Shown here: one piece after another, positions 1-13,100 of the stretch
Numbering within the stretch: position 1 is the first letter of the stretch
Layout of the letters: the number at the start of each line of letters is the position of its first letter
Assembly (NCBI GenBank): GCA_020055645.1
Contig: CM034548.1
Span: 7,564,001-7,628,000 of the forward strand
Origin: Tomocerus qinae
Taxonomy: Eukaryota > Arthropoda > Collembola > Entomobryomorpha > Tomoceridae
Reading direction: 5' to 3'
Length of the DNA stretch: 64,000 nucleotides
The notes under the pieces: generated by a model
Database searches by the model: none
Seen by the model: only the letters and a program-made list of their open reading frames with translations
What the model was told of the DNA's origin: nothing
Position numbers and translations under genes: made by a program

Positions 1-565
1 TCTTCGTCGTTTGGCCTTCGTCCGATGGAGTCATATGGTGGACTGCCTGCACAACTAGTCCACTTACAGAATCCTTTTCTTCATCCGGCTCTGGAAGCTC
101 GTCTTCCATTTGGCAGTGCAGGGGCATTTCGGCCCGTGGTCACTTCGTCCTCTTCCACATCGACATCAAGTTCCGTAGAGGAGCGAATGAGTGTCAAAGG
201 GCTCCCTTCGGCCTTCACCGCCCCCAACCACAACAGCCGGCGCAAATTGGACTCCATTGTCGAGAGTGTCATTGAGCAGCAGCATCAACAGCAAAGTCGC
301 TCCAGGGTCTCTCAGCAGCAACAGCAAGAAAACTCGTACTCGGGGGCAAGTGCTAGTGTTGGTGTGATTAACTTGGACAAACCTTCCGTTTATATCAATG
401 GTGGTCAGCAGCAGCAAAGACATCGTTCCATTTCCCCGGCTAATTGCTCTCCCAACAAAGGAGACGACAGAGATGAATGCATCGGCGATGAACGTGAAGC
501 GAATGTCACTCCTAACTCCGATATGACCGACAGATCCACTCCGGAGGACACTCAACTCTCAAAAA
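1..565 (+). CDS. Coding exon of an unidentified Ser/Gln-rich probable nuclear regulator (5' end open)
   Basis: The frame is open from base 1, so the exon may begin outside the window; the first ATG is at 25. From it, 180 codons plus one base reach a GTAAGA donor at 566. The peptide begins MESYGGLPAQ and continues with a hydrophobic-aromatic patch (LQNPFLHPALEARLPFG, about residues 14-30), a Ser/Thr run (about 38-50), a basic-then-helical stretch RRKLDSIVESVIEQQ (about 72-86), three Gln tracts, and an acidic Ser/Pro/Asp/Glu-rich tail ending STPEDTQLSK. G+C is clearly higher than in the rest of the window. Low-complexity tracts around short conserved-looking islands are typical of metazoan transcription factors and co-regulators, but no DNA-binding domain falls inside this exon and I do not recognise the family. 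The nuclear role is inference. After 565 the frame stays open to a TAG at 634 but turns AT-rich and hydrophobic, which supports splicing at 566. Confidence 0.85.
277..417 (+). repeat. Three CAG/CAA glutamine tracts in the coding exon
   Basis: Interrupted CAG/CAA runs at 277-294 (Q-Q-H-Q-Q-Q), 313-327 (five Gln) and 406-417 (four Gln) are all in the main frame. Mixed CAG and CAA codons with a His interruption are the usual state of arthropod polyglutamine tracts. They support this frame over the 129-codon antisense frame at 166-555, which is a shadow. Confidence 0.85.
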
Positions 566-612
566 GTAAGAACACTCACCCTCTCTGCTTCAATTATTTC
601 TTTGCCCTACAG
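566..612 (+). other. Possible 47-nt mini-intron
   Basis: GTAAGA at 566 is followed 47 nt later by an AG at 611-612 that closes a long pyrimidine tract (…tttgccctacag). Introns of this length are common in several small-genome invertebrates. Splicing is phase 1. It would remove the AT-rich continuation of the frame. The alternative is that the donor at 566 pairs with a distant acceptor, making most of this window intron. Confidence 0.45.
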
Positions 613-641
613 TTATTCTGTCTAGTATGCACTTAGCATGA
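613..641 (+). CDS. Possible short last coding segment after the mini-intron
   Basis: If 566-612 is removed, the split codon becomes ATT and the frame reads IILSSMHLA before TGA at 639-641. The tail is short and unremarkable, so the evidence is only the splice-site pair and the polyadenylation signal 350 bases downstream. If the real acceptor lies elsewhere, this segment is intronic. Confidence 0.35.
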
Positions 642-1010
642 GCACCCACCGTGTCACAATGTGTTTTAGTTAGCCTGAATAGGCTAATTCATTCTTGAAT
701 ACATAACATATTTTAACAAAGATTTTTCCTGTCACAATTCAGTAAGGTAAAGGAAACATTAAATTATACCAGTTCAGCATTAATTTAGTAAACTGTAAAA
801 TTTTGGCAGAAATTGAACATTGGACTTGTATTAGAAGAATTTTACAATTACCACGATACTATACAATGGTAGTTCCTCTTGGAAACTTCATGGAATCTCA
901 TTTTCACTCTAATTACTTAATTTGAGTACAACGGGAAATATTTTAAAATCTCCTTTTATTAGCGATGCCGCACTATTTACCAGTGCACAATAAATACAAA
1001 GATAATCTGA
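642..1010 (+). other. Possible 3' untranslated region with AATAAA
   Basis: AT-rich sequence with stops in all frames. A canonical AATAAA hexamer sits at 989-994, so cleavage would fall near 1005-1020. This fits the short-last-exon model. The same hexamer is expected by chance every couple of kilobases in DNA this AT-rich. Confidence 0.3.
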
Positions 1011-2003
1011 CATGCTTTTGGTTTCTATATTGCAATAATGCGTTGTAGTTGAGCGTTGGATTTCTCGTTTGACTCTTTTGATGCAAAATTGGGAAGGAGA
1101 ACAAAGCAAAGCGATTTCCATATCATGGAAATATAACAATGGAGCATAATATCATGGTATCCTTTCCCTTGTTGTGCTCTATATTTATATACATCTATAT
1201 AGACTGTGTACCAGCAATCAGATATAGTGCATTATAAACAGACATGTAGTATGTATGCATTGAGTGTTATAGGGTAGTATACAGATAGTAGTACTTAGAT
1301 AGTAGATGGCAAGTGTAAAGAGGGACAAAGGAAGAGAATGGATCTGTAATCATGGCGAACATCCCATCACATCAGGTATCCGAGGGAGATAGGCTGTTTG
1401 ACCCGATCTCGGGTATTTGCAGTGCCCATGTAGACTGGAGTGGACTTATGCAAATAAATAACTTTCGGGATCTCACTGCATTGCATTTGCTTGCTTGCTT
1501 ACCGGGGATGTACATTTATGTATTGACCGTTACTCCTCTCGGATCTCACACATGAGTAAGTTTTACTTGTAGTTCGGTGGTTTTAGTAGGCGACGAAAAG
1601 CTCATTTCAGTTATAGTGGGAAAGAGATAAATCCAGATTTGAACTGGGCAGCCTCATCTCCATCTCATTTTCTAGGCGACACGGCTTTTCACAGAAAATA
1701 CAGATTAGGATGGAGATGATGGAACTGAAGTGGCTGATGCCACAGAATGGGTTTCATCCTACACACCACCGCAGTCTCCCACTCTCACTGTGTACACACA
1801 ACATGAACATGACTACTTATGTACGTATTACGACACACACACACACACGGCTAAATAGGCTGGCTGTACAGAAGAACAATAGGAAGGTAAATAATATTAC
1901 GTATGTATATGCGAGGCATTTCTGGGGATGGGGAAAGTGGTCATAGCTCCTAGTAACTTAAGAAGTACATTAAATTGGTCGTTGTAAAGCAATTTAGTTG
2001 CGG
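1011..2003. other. Non-coding stretch; AC microsatellite
   Basis: No convincing gene. An ATG in good context (GCG follows) at 1352 opens a 67-codon frame with a CAG|GTATCC donor-like site after eight codons. Stop codons close every extension and no matching acceptor was found. A perfect (AC)8 lies at 1833-1848. Confidence 0.6.
1833..1848 (+). repeat. (AC)8 microsatellite
   Basis: Eight perfect AC units seen directly. Confidence 0.9.
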
Positions 2004-2204
2004 ATGAGTAGAGAGCTCAAACTGGCATGGAATAATCAATGGAAGTGCAAGCAAGCTGTTACAGATAAATACGGCTTGTGGGGCATTCAGGCAAACCTAT
2101 GCATTTCCCCTGGGTCTGGTAATGAAATGTTCAGTGCAGTTCAGTTGAGTTCCCAGACATTCCATGAAGTATCCCCTTGTGGACACGGAATGAATTGTAT
2201 TGAT
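2004..2204 (+). CDS. Weak candidate exon, 67 codons, ending at a strong donor
   Basis: The frame starts at ATG 2004, just after an AG at 1996-1997, and runs 67 codons to a canonical GTAAGT at 2205, phase 0. The peptide is balanced, with three Trp and several Cys (begins MSRELKLAWNNQ, ends GHGMNCID), and matches nothing I know. A pyrimidine-rich 39-nt stretch ending in CAG (2205-2243) could act as a mini-intron, but the frame then stops at once. Chance ORFs of this length are common here. Confidence 0.2.
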
Positions 2205-5200
2205 GTAAGTTCCTCTCTTCCCATGCATCTTCACGCATCCCAGCACACACACATCTAATCTGACTTCATACTTACTTAATAGCTAAGCAGCCTATCTCCC
2301 TATCTCCGATTATGCATCCCAGTAAGTAGGTGGCCTCTTTAGCCACTTTTACCTCTTCTTCTACAATTTGCAGCCTGTCCGCTCACCACAAACCATATGG
2401 CCCTCACAATCATCACGTTTTAATGGAATCACAGTTTTAATTTAATATCTAGGAATACATCTTAACATGTCATGCATGGATTCACATCATTCTTAAGTCA
2501 ATTACTATACTCCAAATTTAAGGCATACCTTCTAATAATCATAATAATACTTGGCTATTGCAGAAACCTCTTTCCTAATTGTAGCTGTAGTCCAATAATT
2601 TCATTCATAAAGTAAATAATACCTATCTGTTCAACGATAATATTCTGAAATTAATCTACCTATAGTGATATAGGTCTTATAGTACATTCTTACAATTTCA
2701 TTAATACTGGTATTTATTAATTACGTTATAAAAGGGAACATACCTAAACAATAAACGGAATATAATTGTATTAGATGTAGAAAAGAAGGGAATTCCAATA
2801 ATTGGGGGCTATAGTAAACTTTCATTAATTGCATTGCTAGCAGATGATGATATAAAAAAGGTTCAGTGAATTAGAAGGAGTATTTATACTTATTGTAGAT
2901 GAAGTCTCTGGTTGACTGACATTTATGCAGTAGTGAAAGTGAGTTGGTAATTATCTCCTTATTGACGAAGAGTATAAAGTTATTTAAGGTGGATGAGTGT
3001 CGTGTGTAAATGGGTGTGTGGGAAATATGTAATCCAGATAATAGTTATGTAGTTTGTAGAAGGTTGTATGTGTGATATATTGCATGTACATAATAAGTAA
3101 TGTAGTGTGTGGAGGATGAGCGTTGGTGTGGGCAGAGCGAGAATGCTGATTGTGAGTCGGAGTAATTCCTTGAAGCCAAAAACGAGTGCTAGCTCGACTC
3201 AACTGCTCTGGCTCCTTACTTACTTAGTTAGTAGTTAGTCGAGAGAAAGGAAGATGTAATGAAATTGTATGTCTTGCCTTGGTTTACTTGACTGGAGTTT
3301 AGTTAAGTTTAGTTTAGTGGGACTGGCTGACTTGGACTCCGACTGCACTCTCTAACTACTTCGTTCGTCCTCGTCTCTCTCTCTAATACATATTTGTTGA
3401 GAGTGGACTTGACTTGGTCGCTCTGACTCTTTCTCCACTGCCTACTACTTTCTCTCTCCCACATACAGTCCAACTCCACTAGTACTACTACAAGGATAGC
3501 TACTACTTACTACTACCTACTACTACTACTTACTTACTATGTACATTTGTATGTGAGATATATTTTGTAGTATAGCTGTAGTATATAGCATACCACACTC
3601 CACAATCCACTCACTCACTCAAGTACTGTGAGTGAACATTGTGAAAGTAATTTGTCGAGAATGTTGTATTCAATTTTACTTGGTTTCTTACATGTACCAC
3701 TATGGTGAGTATGCATTACTTATGGAAAGTGAAATAGTAGTAGGCGAAGTGGAGCCAAAGCACACTCTCCACTTAAATCCAACAAGATTCTCCTTTGATA
3801 GTAATTTGAATTCGGCCAAAAGACGGGGAATATAACTTGTGACTGTGAATGGGAACATGAGTAATAGAAATTATGGTGCGGTGGATAGACGATAGACTCC
3901 ATCAACTAACCCTCTTCCCCATGTCTCTGCTCTACTTTCTTTAACTTTTCATTTTTTAATAGATTTGTGTATCTGTAGGTGTTTTCTGAGTATTACATAT
4001 ACTTTTACTGCAAGATCCAATCACATAATATTGATACTATAATGTAACCGATGACCTAGAGTGAAGTATCATGTTGTCTCTGCATCGTTGGTTAGTAAGT
4101 ACATAATATGCATTTGTAGATTTGGTATATATGTATGTACCTTGCAATTAGATCTCACAATGTGTAAGATATATTTAGAGAACTCGCATGTTGGTTGCAT
4201 TTGAGCTGATTGTGATTGTACAGAGAGGTTTTATAGGAGTTGGATAGTGGTAAGCTAGTGAGGATAAGCTGGCGGTGTAGTTTAGCGTGTGTGCATAAGA
4301 CGAGTACTCGGCTCAACTCTTCAGAGAGATAGAGAATGTAGACTAAGCCTAAGCTCGAGTTGACTTGGAAGTGGATGGATAATGGAAATGAAAAGAGAAA
4401 AGTAGAGGATGTTTTCGACTGTCGGATAAAGTCAGTTGTTGATCTGACACGTAATTTCATTATCCTCGTCTTGTTCCGTTTGCCCTCTCCATAATTTTTT
4501 GTTGACTACGGAGCATTACTAGGAGGAGACGGACTAGTAGAGTCGGCTGTACTTACTTTGGCCGTGTGTGTCTGTTGTATAGAGACTTATATATCGTATT
4601 GTCTGACATGCCACATAGTTACACTTTTGCATTAGGCCAGGCAGGACAGGCCGACGGAGAAAAGCCAAACCAGGCAGACCAGTGCCTTACGAACAAGACT
4701 AACTGACTGAGTGCTACAGACATTCACTTCAGCTCTATCTCTCTGTATTTACAGTTGCTCAGACACAATTCTGTGTGTTTGTCGTTGGATAACTCGGTAA
4801 TGTACGTACTCTCTCTCTACTACTACTACAGCTGTAGCAGTTGATATAAGTGCTTAACGAACATGCACTCTCTAACTATCTATGTGGAGAAAGTGGGAGA
4901 AAACCACCCATACATGCATACGTACATAAATACATACATGTACATCCTACATGCTATATAAATACATATTATACATTCTGCATGCTATATAAATGTATAG
5001 GTACTACTTACATATAGCTGGGCTTCTCAGAAGAGGGAAGGGAAAGCCAAGGAAGCACAATCCAACTCACACAACGTAGTCGTAATAAACATTGACTCAA
5101 CTTATGTAGCTTGCAACCAAACCAACAATAAGTAACATGAAAGAAGTATGCACAACATTTTACACTCGACAAACAAAAAACGGATGTCCCCCTGTACTCT

Positions 5201-8200
5201 ACTACAATACAATGCAATACAATACACTATCCTTCTGCCAGAACACAATAGAATTCTGCTCTACTCTCGATCTCTTCTGTAGTAGTACTAAGGATAATAA
5301 GTGTATGTATGTATTATATTGGAGAGATACTACATTATAAGGGAATACCTAAAAAGTATACGAGATATATCCGTACTACCTTCTGCTTATCTTACAATGT
5401 ACAAGTTACGTCATGGGACTAACTGAAGATCCAATGCAAATAGTAAACGTATGTACTATTACATACGCTGTGATACATTTAGTACATATAGGTATAGGCG
5501 ACTACTTTACATGTTTTATATTCCGGAGGATAATAGAAACATCGTCGAAAGAAGAGAATGTGAATGTACCTAAAATAATGCATTGATAGGTACCTACATA
5601 AAATAACTGTAACTGTGGCCTTAACTGGAGACGCAATCGGCCTGTCGGACAATAACGGCATAGTTCACTCGAGTACGTACTCCACTTGAAATCAGTAATA
5701 AACTTCTTTCTCTGGAGAAGTGGATGAAACTGAACTGAAGTGAACGGAAACTGTGGGGAGTGGGGATGTAGGTTTTTATGTAGCTCCAAGACTCACAAAT
5801 GTGTTCCAGACAGGAAGAAAAGGAATAGCAGAGGCCAAGTCAAGATGATGAGACTTTGCTGAAAGAAAAGTGACTTTTTACTATCCCATGTGCATTGTGT
5901 CATTGAATTAGTACCGGTGTCAAGTCAACTCAGCATCCACAAAAAGAAAAACCTATTATTAGTGTCAACATCCTGCACATCTACCAACATTCTCCCCAAA
6001 TACACATCAGATATAGATATTCATTTGTTAATCGTATTTCAATTCTTCTGTCATCCACTGTTTATATGCTTTGGCTAAAAACTTGCATTTTTCTCAACTG
6101 CTCCAACTCACTAATACAACTATTTTTATCTTATAAGGGCCTATACTTACTATATTTAGCTACTGCAAAGTTCTATAGCATCTTCTACTAACTATTAACA
6201 AAATGTTGCACAGTTTTATCATAACTATACTGTGATAGGCGTACCTATTATCTGTAGACGTAGGACAGGAAGTCACATATAGACAAGATATTTGTTTGTT
6301 ACACTTCACTGAGCAAATGGAAGACAATTGGCTTCTCTCTTCTCCTCTGACAGGAAACAAAGGAAATCAGGTTGTCAAATAGTTTATCTTATCAGCCACC
6401 CACTCTTATCCTATTCTTCTGTGCACGATAACCTTTAATATTATCCGTTGTGGCTTTATACATATGGACAGGAAATTATCTTACACGATCATAAATTGTA
6501 ATGATAGAATTACAGATAGCATTATGTAATACTATAGACCTTTAAATCTAGATGTATAAATCGTTTAAAACTTTGAAAGATTGTATCAATTGTATTGTAT
6601 TTGTATATGCGTGGGTGGTACTAGGACTACAGAAATTATTAGTGCTAAATCATAGATATTACTGTCTGAATTGCATTTTGGATTGTGAAAATATAATAAG
6701 CTGGGTGAATAAATAAAACAGTCATACATATTAAATCTATTAAATACATAGAAATATCAATTTTAGTTTCGCAGAATTTAGGTAGTGATATATTTATAAT
6801 TGTAAATGAATAGGTTTGTTTAAGCAAACAACTTAGACAATTGTAACGTATGAAAAGCAGTTGGCAGAAGGATAGGTGAGTTAGTTAGCTGTAGAGACAA
6901 TGGCAAGTTAACTTTCAGAGTGGTGTGAGTTGGGAGTTGGGGATAATTGAAGGATGTAGCAGGGCAAGGTGAATTAAAACGGATAGTATAGGTAAAGTAG
7001 TTATTATCGTCTTTCTGTTTACACTATTCATTCTGTGTAGACAAGGAATCATTCACACAACTTTGTGTACAAAACTCAATTGAACTCAAGCTAGTTGCTA
7101 TGGCTCATCTTCTCCATAGACTGACTGACTACTCTCCCTAATACGCCCGAATAGTCTTGGAGAGAAATTTAATTTTGCTTGTGGCAGGATAAACATGCAT
7201 ATTGACGATGAGTGAGTCTATTGAATTGCATTGACTTCACTTGAACCGATCTCCACTGAACGGGATTAAGCCAAGCACTCTACTCGAGGTACTTATGCTA
7301 CTAAACAAAATTAACTTTCTCTTCCGATTTAACTTTCTCTGTCACAACGTAATAAACTAAACATATATCCGCGGTGTAATGATTGTAACTCATACGTAGA
7401 ATCATAACTAATGAATCCTTTTAATTCCGGAGCATTGAAACACATCCTCAACATTCTAAAAGTGGTACGACTTGGTACGTTTGGCATAAATCGTTCAGTA
7501 GAAATTACCTAAATATCTTCATACTTTTGTATCATTGAAGACCAAATACAAGCATGTACTATGTGGAAATTCTACCACTCTATTCAAATCCTATCAATTA
7601 CCTTTTCCGCATAGTCTTGTTGATACTGCTAGTGCAGAATCCGAAAACAAACTTTTTCAAGTGTAGATCTCATGTAATTACAAGTAATCCCATTCGTTGA
7701 GATGAAACTTGCCTTGTAACACTTAACGTGTAGGACGAAGCATTTAGGTTACAAAGAGGTACCTACTAGGAATTACGTAAGTAAGTATCTACAGCTTCGC
7801 CGAGTGTTTATATTTACTTAGAAATTCTAATTAACTCGATACAGTTCAACCCACTCCGTTTTGATAAATACTTGTTATCTACTCCTTCTCTCTCTCAGTT
7901 GTTTAACTAAATTATAACTAAATAACTGCAGGTAACTAGGATAGCTACTTCCTTCCTCCAACGCACAGAATACTATAAATAACTTCTGTACTGGTACTAC
8001 TATTACTCACTGAACTCCATACCTACAACACTAATATTATTATCTTCACTTAAGTTGAACCTACATTCCACATTAACAGGTAACTGTTTTCAATGTTTGC
8101 AAATTATTTTCAATTGCTAATACACACAGCATCAACATTGTATGGCTAGACAAGTAGCTTTCTATTAGTTGAAATAACTAACTGCTATATTTTAAAATGT

Positions 8201-8800
8201 TGATGTTTGTGTTTACATTCCTGTCATACAAATGGTTTAATTGAACTGAGACTATTATGTTTTGTTGGTAGAAGATCATGCTGATAAAAAAGTGACATCC
8301 TTTACCGTTGTTGCAAGTTGTAATACTTCGAGTACAATAGTAAAGCAGTATGAAAGAGCAGTAGGACACGCAATAGCAATTAATCTCTGTCTGCATATGG
8401 CAGCAGGCTACAGACTCTCAATAGTTGTGTCGTACATTCAGCTTGCCATATGGAAATTATTGTCATATTAATATCTACGTCACCCACTAGGACACAATTG
8501 AAATGGATCTACAAGTATAAGACGCATGTGTTCAAATTATTATTTTATTCATGACATTAGGTACTTATTCCCTAGAAATGAAGTTCTTGTATACAATGTA
8601 CCAATTTTTCTTATTTTATACACGTTTTATTAATGTCTTCGTTAGACCATTGGGAAATTTTGTTAGGCATACTATAGTGATAGTATACTTTTTGGAATGA
8701 AATGTGTATTATCATCAAAGTAGCTACCAGCTCCAACTCAAAAAGTAATATTTGACAGTTGTGACAATGGTATTTTTGTTTTTTTCTGCAGAAAATATAT
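2205..8800. other. Non-coding DNA with two G-to-C skew flips and TAC repeats
   Basis: G-rich sequence (about 2980-3330) gives way to C-rich sequence (3340-3630) that includes TAC-type repeats at 3482-3540. A second flip lies near 4640 around a GC-richer core containing two 'caggcaggacaggcc'-like words. From about 5000 to 8800 the DNA is AT-rich. All ORFs there are under 95 codons, without splice context or recognisable product. I see no gene. Confidence 0.6.
3482..3540 (+). repeat. TAC-type imperfect microsatellite
   Basis: Imperfect TAC/CTAC units with TTAC interruptions, in the C-rich arm of the 3330 flip. Confidence 0.75.
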
Positions 8801-9960
8801 AATGATAAGTAACTGTGTGCGAGGGAGATGTGGCTGAGATTGATTTAGTAGTGTTATCTAATTTAATAAGAGAAGTTTCCCTAAGGGAAGCAAATTAGGA
8901 TTAGTAGAAGTGTAATAATTTACTTTGCGTGCGAGTGTTAGTAGTACTTATCTGTGTACATAAAAGTCAACTTGGTGCGATACAAAGGTGGCAATAATAT
9001 CAAAGCGATAATGTAGTGGAAAAGGATGAGATCCGGTGAAAGTGTGTTGATATAGTGCGGTGTGGAAGCTTATTTATTCGATGGGAGAGAAATCCATTGG
9101 GTGGTGAAAGCTGAAGGTAAATGGTGAGTAGATAGATGGTTGGTAATATCAGATGATGTAGATGTAATAATAAAATGGAAGATTTGAGAGACTCTCTCTG
9201 CTTTTTTGCTCTGCTGACTGACTGAGTGCTTTCGGAGAAGAGAAATGCTCACGTAGAGGATGCACTAGTTACTACTGCATAGAGTCTTATAGCATCTTCC
9301 TTTGGCACGGTTTGCTGGGAAAGGAGCAGAGTTCAGTTATGTCAGTTTTAGTCTTCTTGCTGTGAAAGGTCGTGGATATACTTTAGCTTATTGGCTTTAG
9401 TTGGGAGAAAGATGAAAAGATGAAGGGATTCATATGAAGAAAATACATTCTAATAGAGATATACTTTTAGTACTTGTGTGTGGGGCTGCAGTATTATATT
9501 CCATTGTAGTACTACATTACTACTAGTAGACAGTGCATTGCAGTGATGTTTCTCTATATAGATCAGTACTGCAAAGTAAATAACGTACCTACTGCATATA
9601 TAGCATAAGTAAGTATAAGTGCATATTGTAAGTATTTTGTAGGGGAAATGTACTTTTATATCACTTGAGAGTGACTATCTTTATTGTGCAGTAAGTAAGG
9701 TTTCATAGTACGTATAATAAAAGTTTGCAATTATTAGCGGCACATATGTAATCGGATTTTTAAGAGGGCAGAAGAGGTCACTCTTATTTAGTGGCATTTA
9801 AGTCCAATTTTGAAAAAGATTTTTGTAAAAGTCGGAGATTAGAGTAGTGACAATAGTCGGTTTTAGTTGTGTGTATTAGAAAAGACGATGGATAAATAGA
9901 TAGAGTGAGTAAGTGGCTGGCAGTTATCCATAAGGTTTTCAAATTATAGTCCGGGTAGGA
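8801..9960. other. G-rich, C-poor block without genes
   Basis: The + strand is poor in C for about 1.3 kb, with GTG/GAG-rich words, forming the left arm of the skew flip near 10270. The minus-strand ORFs at 9070-9252 and 9784-10014 are Ser/Thr/Pro/Leu-rich products of this skew. Confidence 0.6.
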
Positions 9961-10146
9961 TTGTGTGCTAGAGTTGGATGGAGTCATATTTATAGTTTGG
10001 TTGGAGCGTCGCATTGGGAGCCTTGGTGGGTGAGTGAGCTATCATTCATGATGTTGATTGTTGGTTTAGTGCAGAGAGCAAAGAAGGAGTATGACGGAGA
10101 ACGTGATATGATAGGTCCTTTCGATTGCTCCGAAACCAGAGAAAGA
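9961..10146 (+). CDS. Weak candidate exon ending at GTAAGT
   Basis: The frame is open from at least 9961. Its first true ATG pair is at 10048, giving a 33-codon segment that begins MMLIVGLVQRAKKEYDG and ends SETRER at an AGA|GTAAGT donor, phase 0. Balanced charge and a consensus donor make it better than the surrounding ORFs. No good acceptor was found on the left. The strong phase-0 acceptor at 32423 would be compatible, but that pairing is pure speculation. Confidence 0.2.
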
Positions 10147-13100
10147 GTAAGTTTTTCAAAGAGAAAGTCAAAGTAAACGGGAAAAAATTATGTGTTGGCT
10201 TTGCGTTGGCATATAAGCCAAGGGAAGTGAACTGGACGAGCAGGGAACTCAAGTCCAGCAAACATAACTAACAAAACAGACATAAGCCAAGTCAAACCAC
10301 ACAGAAACAGCGGAAAGATAGGAAGGGAAACAGAAGGCAGGTTCCTCCGGCCTGTCCGCTCTACTTTTGTTCATACTTTTGTCTTATTGTTACATACTTT
10401 TCTCTCTCTCTGCCTCTTGTCAGCTATTAGTGTCTCTCCAACTGTGTGCCAATGTTACTAAACTATAAACTACATCTCCAAATGTGTTTATGCTCACATA
10501 CTTACGTAACCTTCTACCATTATAATGCATACCCTTCTCACTATGCCAATAATCTTTTCTAGGCGTATATACAATCATGAATTTTCAATGTAGATCGTCA
10601 TTTTATATTGATTCAACTAATTATCTATATAAGTGCTCATATTATTATGCTATTTTTATCTCACCTTCATCTTAATACACTAATTCGCTTTTGTAGTTCT
10701 GTTTAGAATAACAAACGAAACTATAATTGCTACTACAAAATAGATAACCTCTAGACAATACAGATAAATAATTCCCATGGCAATTAGTTTTAATTTAAAC
10801 ATGTAACAAAATACGATATATAGGGTATTACAATTTAGAATATTTTATGTTTTGTTTTACACTACAAAATATATATAGTTGGGGGTCTTGGGGTAGAGCA
10901 ATAATTAACATGCGATTGCAGGAGCTATTAGCAGAGTAATTTTAGTCTGCGTCAAGTAAAAGATTGTGTAATTATCTTAACCTCGACGTCTTGAGGTTGT
11001 GCAGAGAAGAGAGAAAGGAGGAGGCAGTAGTAAATAAATGATTTTGCAAGTGTTTATAGTCTTTATTACTGGATGGGGACGTTAAATGTTGGCATGGTGG
11101 AAGGGTATTTGGAATGTTCTTTAGCTATAGAGTTAATAGTAGTAGTACATAAGTACAAGTAGTGATTATAGAAAAAGGAGGATGAGTAAAACGATAAGTT
11201 ATATTATAGAGTGTATAGTGTGGTGCTTAATAAGAGAGAGGAAAGGGGAATGAGCGTATGTTTATAATAATGCAGGAGTGCATAGACGAGAAAGTTACAA
11301 GTAGATGAAAAGGCAAACAATAAGAAAGGAAAAGAGACAAGGATAATCGTAGATAGAAATGGTAATAGTTGAAAGATATATTAGGGAAGACTATTGTGGA
11401 GGTACCTTGAGTCAGTCTGTCTCTATTTTTATATGTATTTACAAAAAGAAAGAGGAACAAAGCTCGGAGAGATTATAAAGAAAGAAAGGAGGCTATGAGA
11501 AAAGAAAGCACGGGATAAAATGGATATAATAATAATAAGTACCAACGTACGTTCTACTATTAATATATATATCTATTTCACTACTCTCGGTTGTATATAA
11601 TTTATACTAGTAGAGCAGAGGGTATTATAGATAAATGTGGAACAAGTAGTGCATAGTAGTAGTAGGAGGTTCTTCTTCTGCCCGAGTGTATATTGTACTA
11701 GTATGTGTATGTATGTATGTGTGTGTGTGTTTGGTAGGAGTAGTGGAGAGATGGAGAGAGAGACCACTGGCATGTGGATGATAAATTCCTGTGGCTGCAA
11801 TAATCTCAGAATGGTACACGAAATAAAAGGGGCTTTGACCACAGTTATCACGGCCATATATTTATGAGAAGCACCATCGTTTTCCAGCTTGAAATGCTCA
11901 TTCCTGTAATATTGTATAAATTTATGTGCTGCAAATATTGGAGCTGAGGCGAAAGCTTCAACCTCCGAGGACTCCTCACTGCTTCACTGCCACTAATAGT
12001 AATAGTAATCGTCCTCACTCTCTTGCCCGTCTCGAAAGGAAGGGGACAGGAACGAGAAACACTAACATTTGAGCAGGGCAGAGCAAAGAGCACTTTCTCT
12101 TCCTTTCTCCACTTTCTCATTCCATTCTACTTACACAGTATAATAACATGTACATACATACATTACATGTTGTTCTCACAAAGAAAGACGTCGTGAGTGA
12201 GTCATATACATACGTACCTACCTACCTATATAATATGTACATACATTCGGCTACAGTTCACCCGCCATCCGCCAACCACCACACCGACATCCTCCCTCAC
12301 AATCAGTTCACCTCTTTCTCTGCCTCGCCTCTCTCTCAAATGATATTAGCATCGTCCTGTGGTGAAAGTACATTGTGTTTCATCTCATATCCTCCATCTC
12401 CATCAAATCCGTCTACCTATTTACTCAGTGCATAATACAATGCATATTATGTACCTATGCCTACGTAAATAGGCAAGACTCTTCGTTAACTCTCTAACTC
12501 TAAATGATACGGTTAAGTATATCAAGAATGGGCTTCTTACTCACTGACTTACACTAAACTCCGAGTTCTAAATACTAAACGTCTCATCCTGCATTGCATT
12601 GTGTGTGGAGGGATGTAATATTATGTAGAATCACTTTCACTCCCGCGTCTCCTGAAGACAACTTGACTTTCATCACAAACGAACCCCATTTGCTCCTCCA
12701 TAGTTCAGTTCCGTCGGTGCTTACTAGCCCGATGATGTCTCGCCGTGTCCTGTCTCTGATGTGCCTCGACTACTTCATAGCTCTCTCTTATGTTATATCA
12801 AAGATCATTTTATGTCAAGAACTCTTATTAAAATCCTGCTCTGATGAATGAGAGTTTTGTAACGTCCCAGACTTTCCTACACCCACATACTTTATGCTCT
12901 CCTATTCTTACTTACGATTAGACTCATGTCACTATATTCCTCATCTATCTATTCAAAACCAACAAACTTCTTACATTCCATTCTATTTAATACTCTATCA
13001 CATTTACAATATTATACTCTTATACTATATCCATTTCTTTGCTTTACTGACGTGCAATAATAACCTCTCAGCATACACATATATAATAATAATGGATAGA

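Noticed and set aside
166-555. 129-codon minus-strand ORF over the first exon
   Set aside because: It is the antisense shadow of the Gln/Ser-rich coding exon; its Leu runs are reverse-complemented CAG tracts.
1626-1660. T-arm-like stem on the minus strand (CCAG-TTCAAAT-CTGG)
   Set aside because: No A box, acceptor stem or anticodon arm can be formed around it, so it is not a tRNA.
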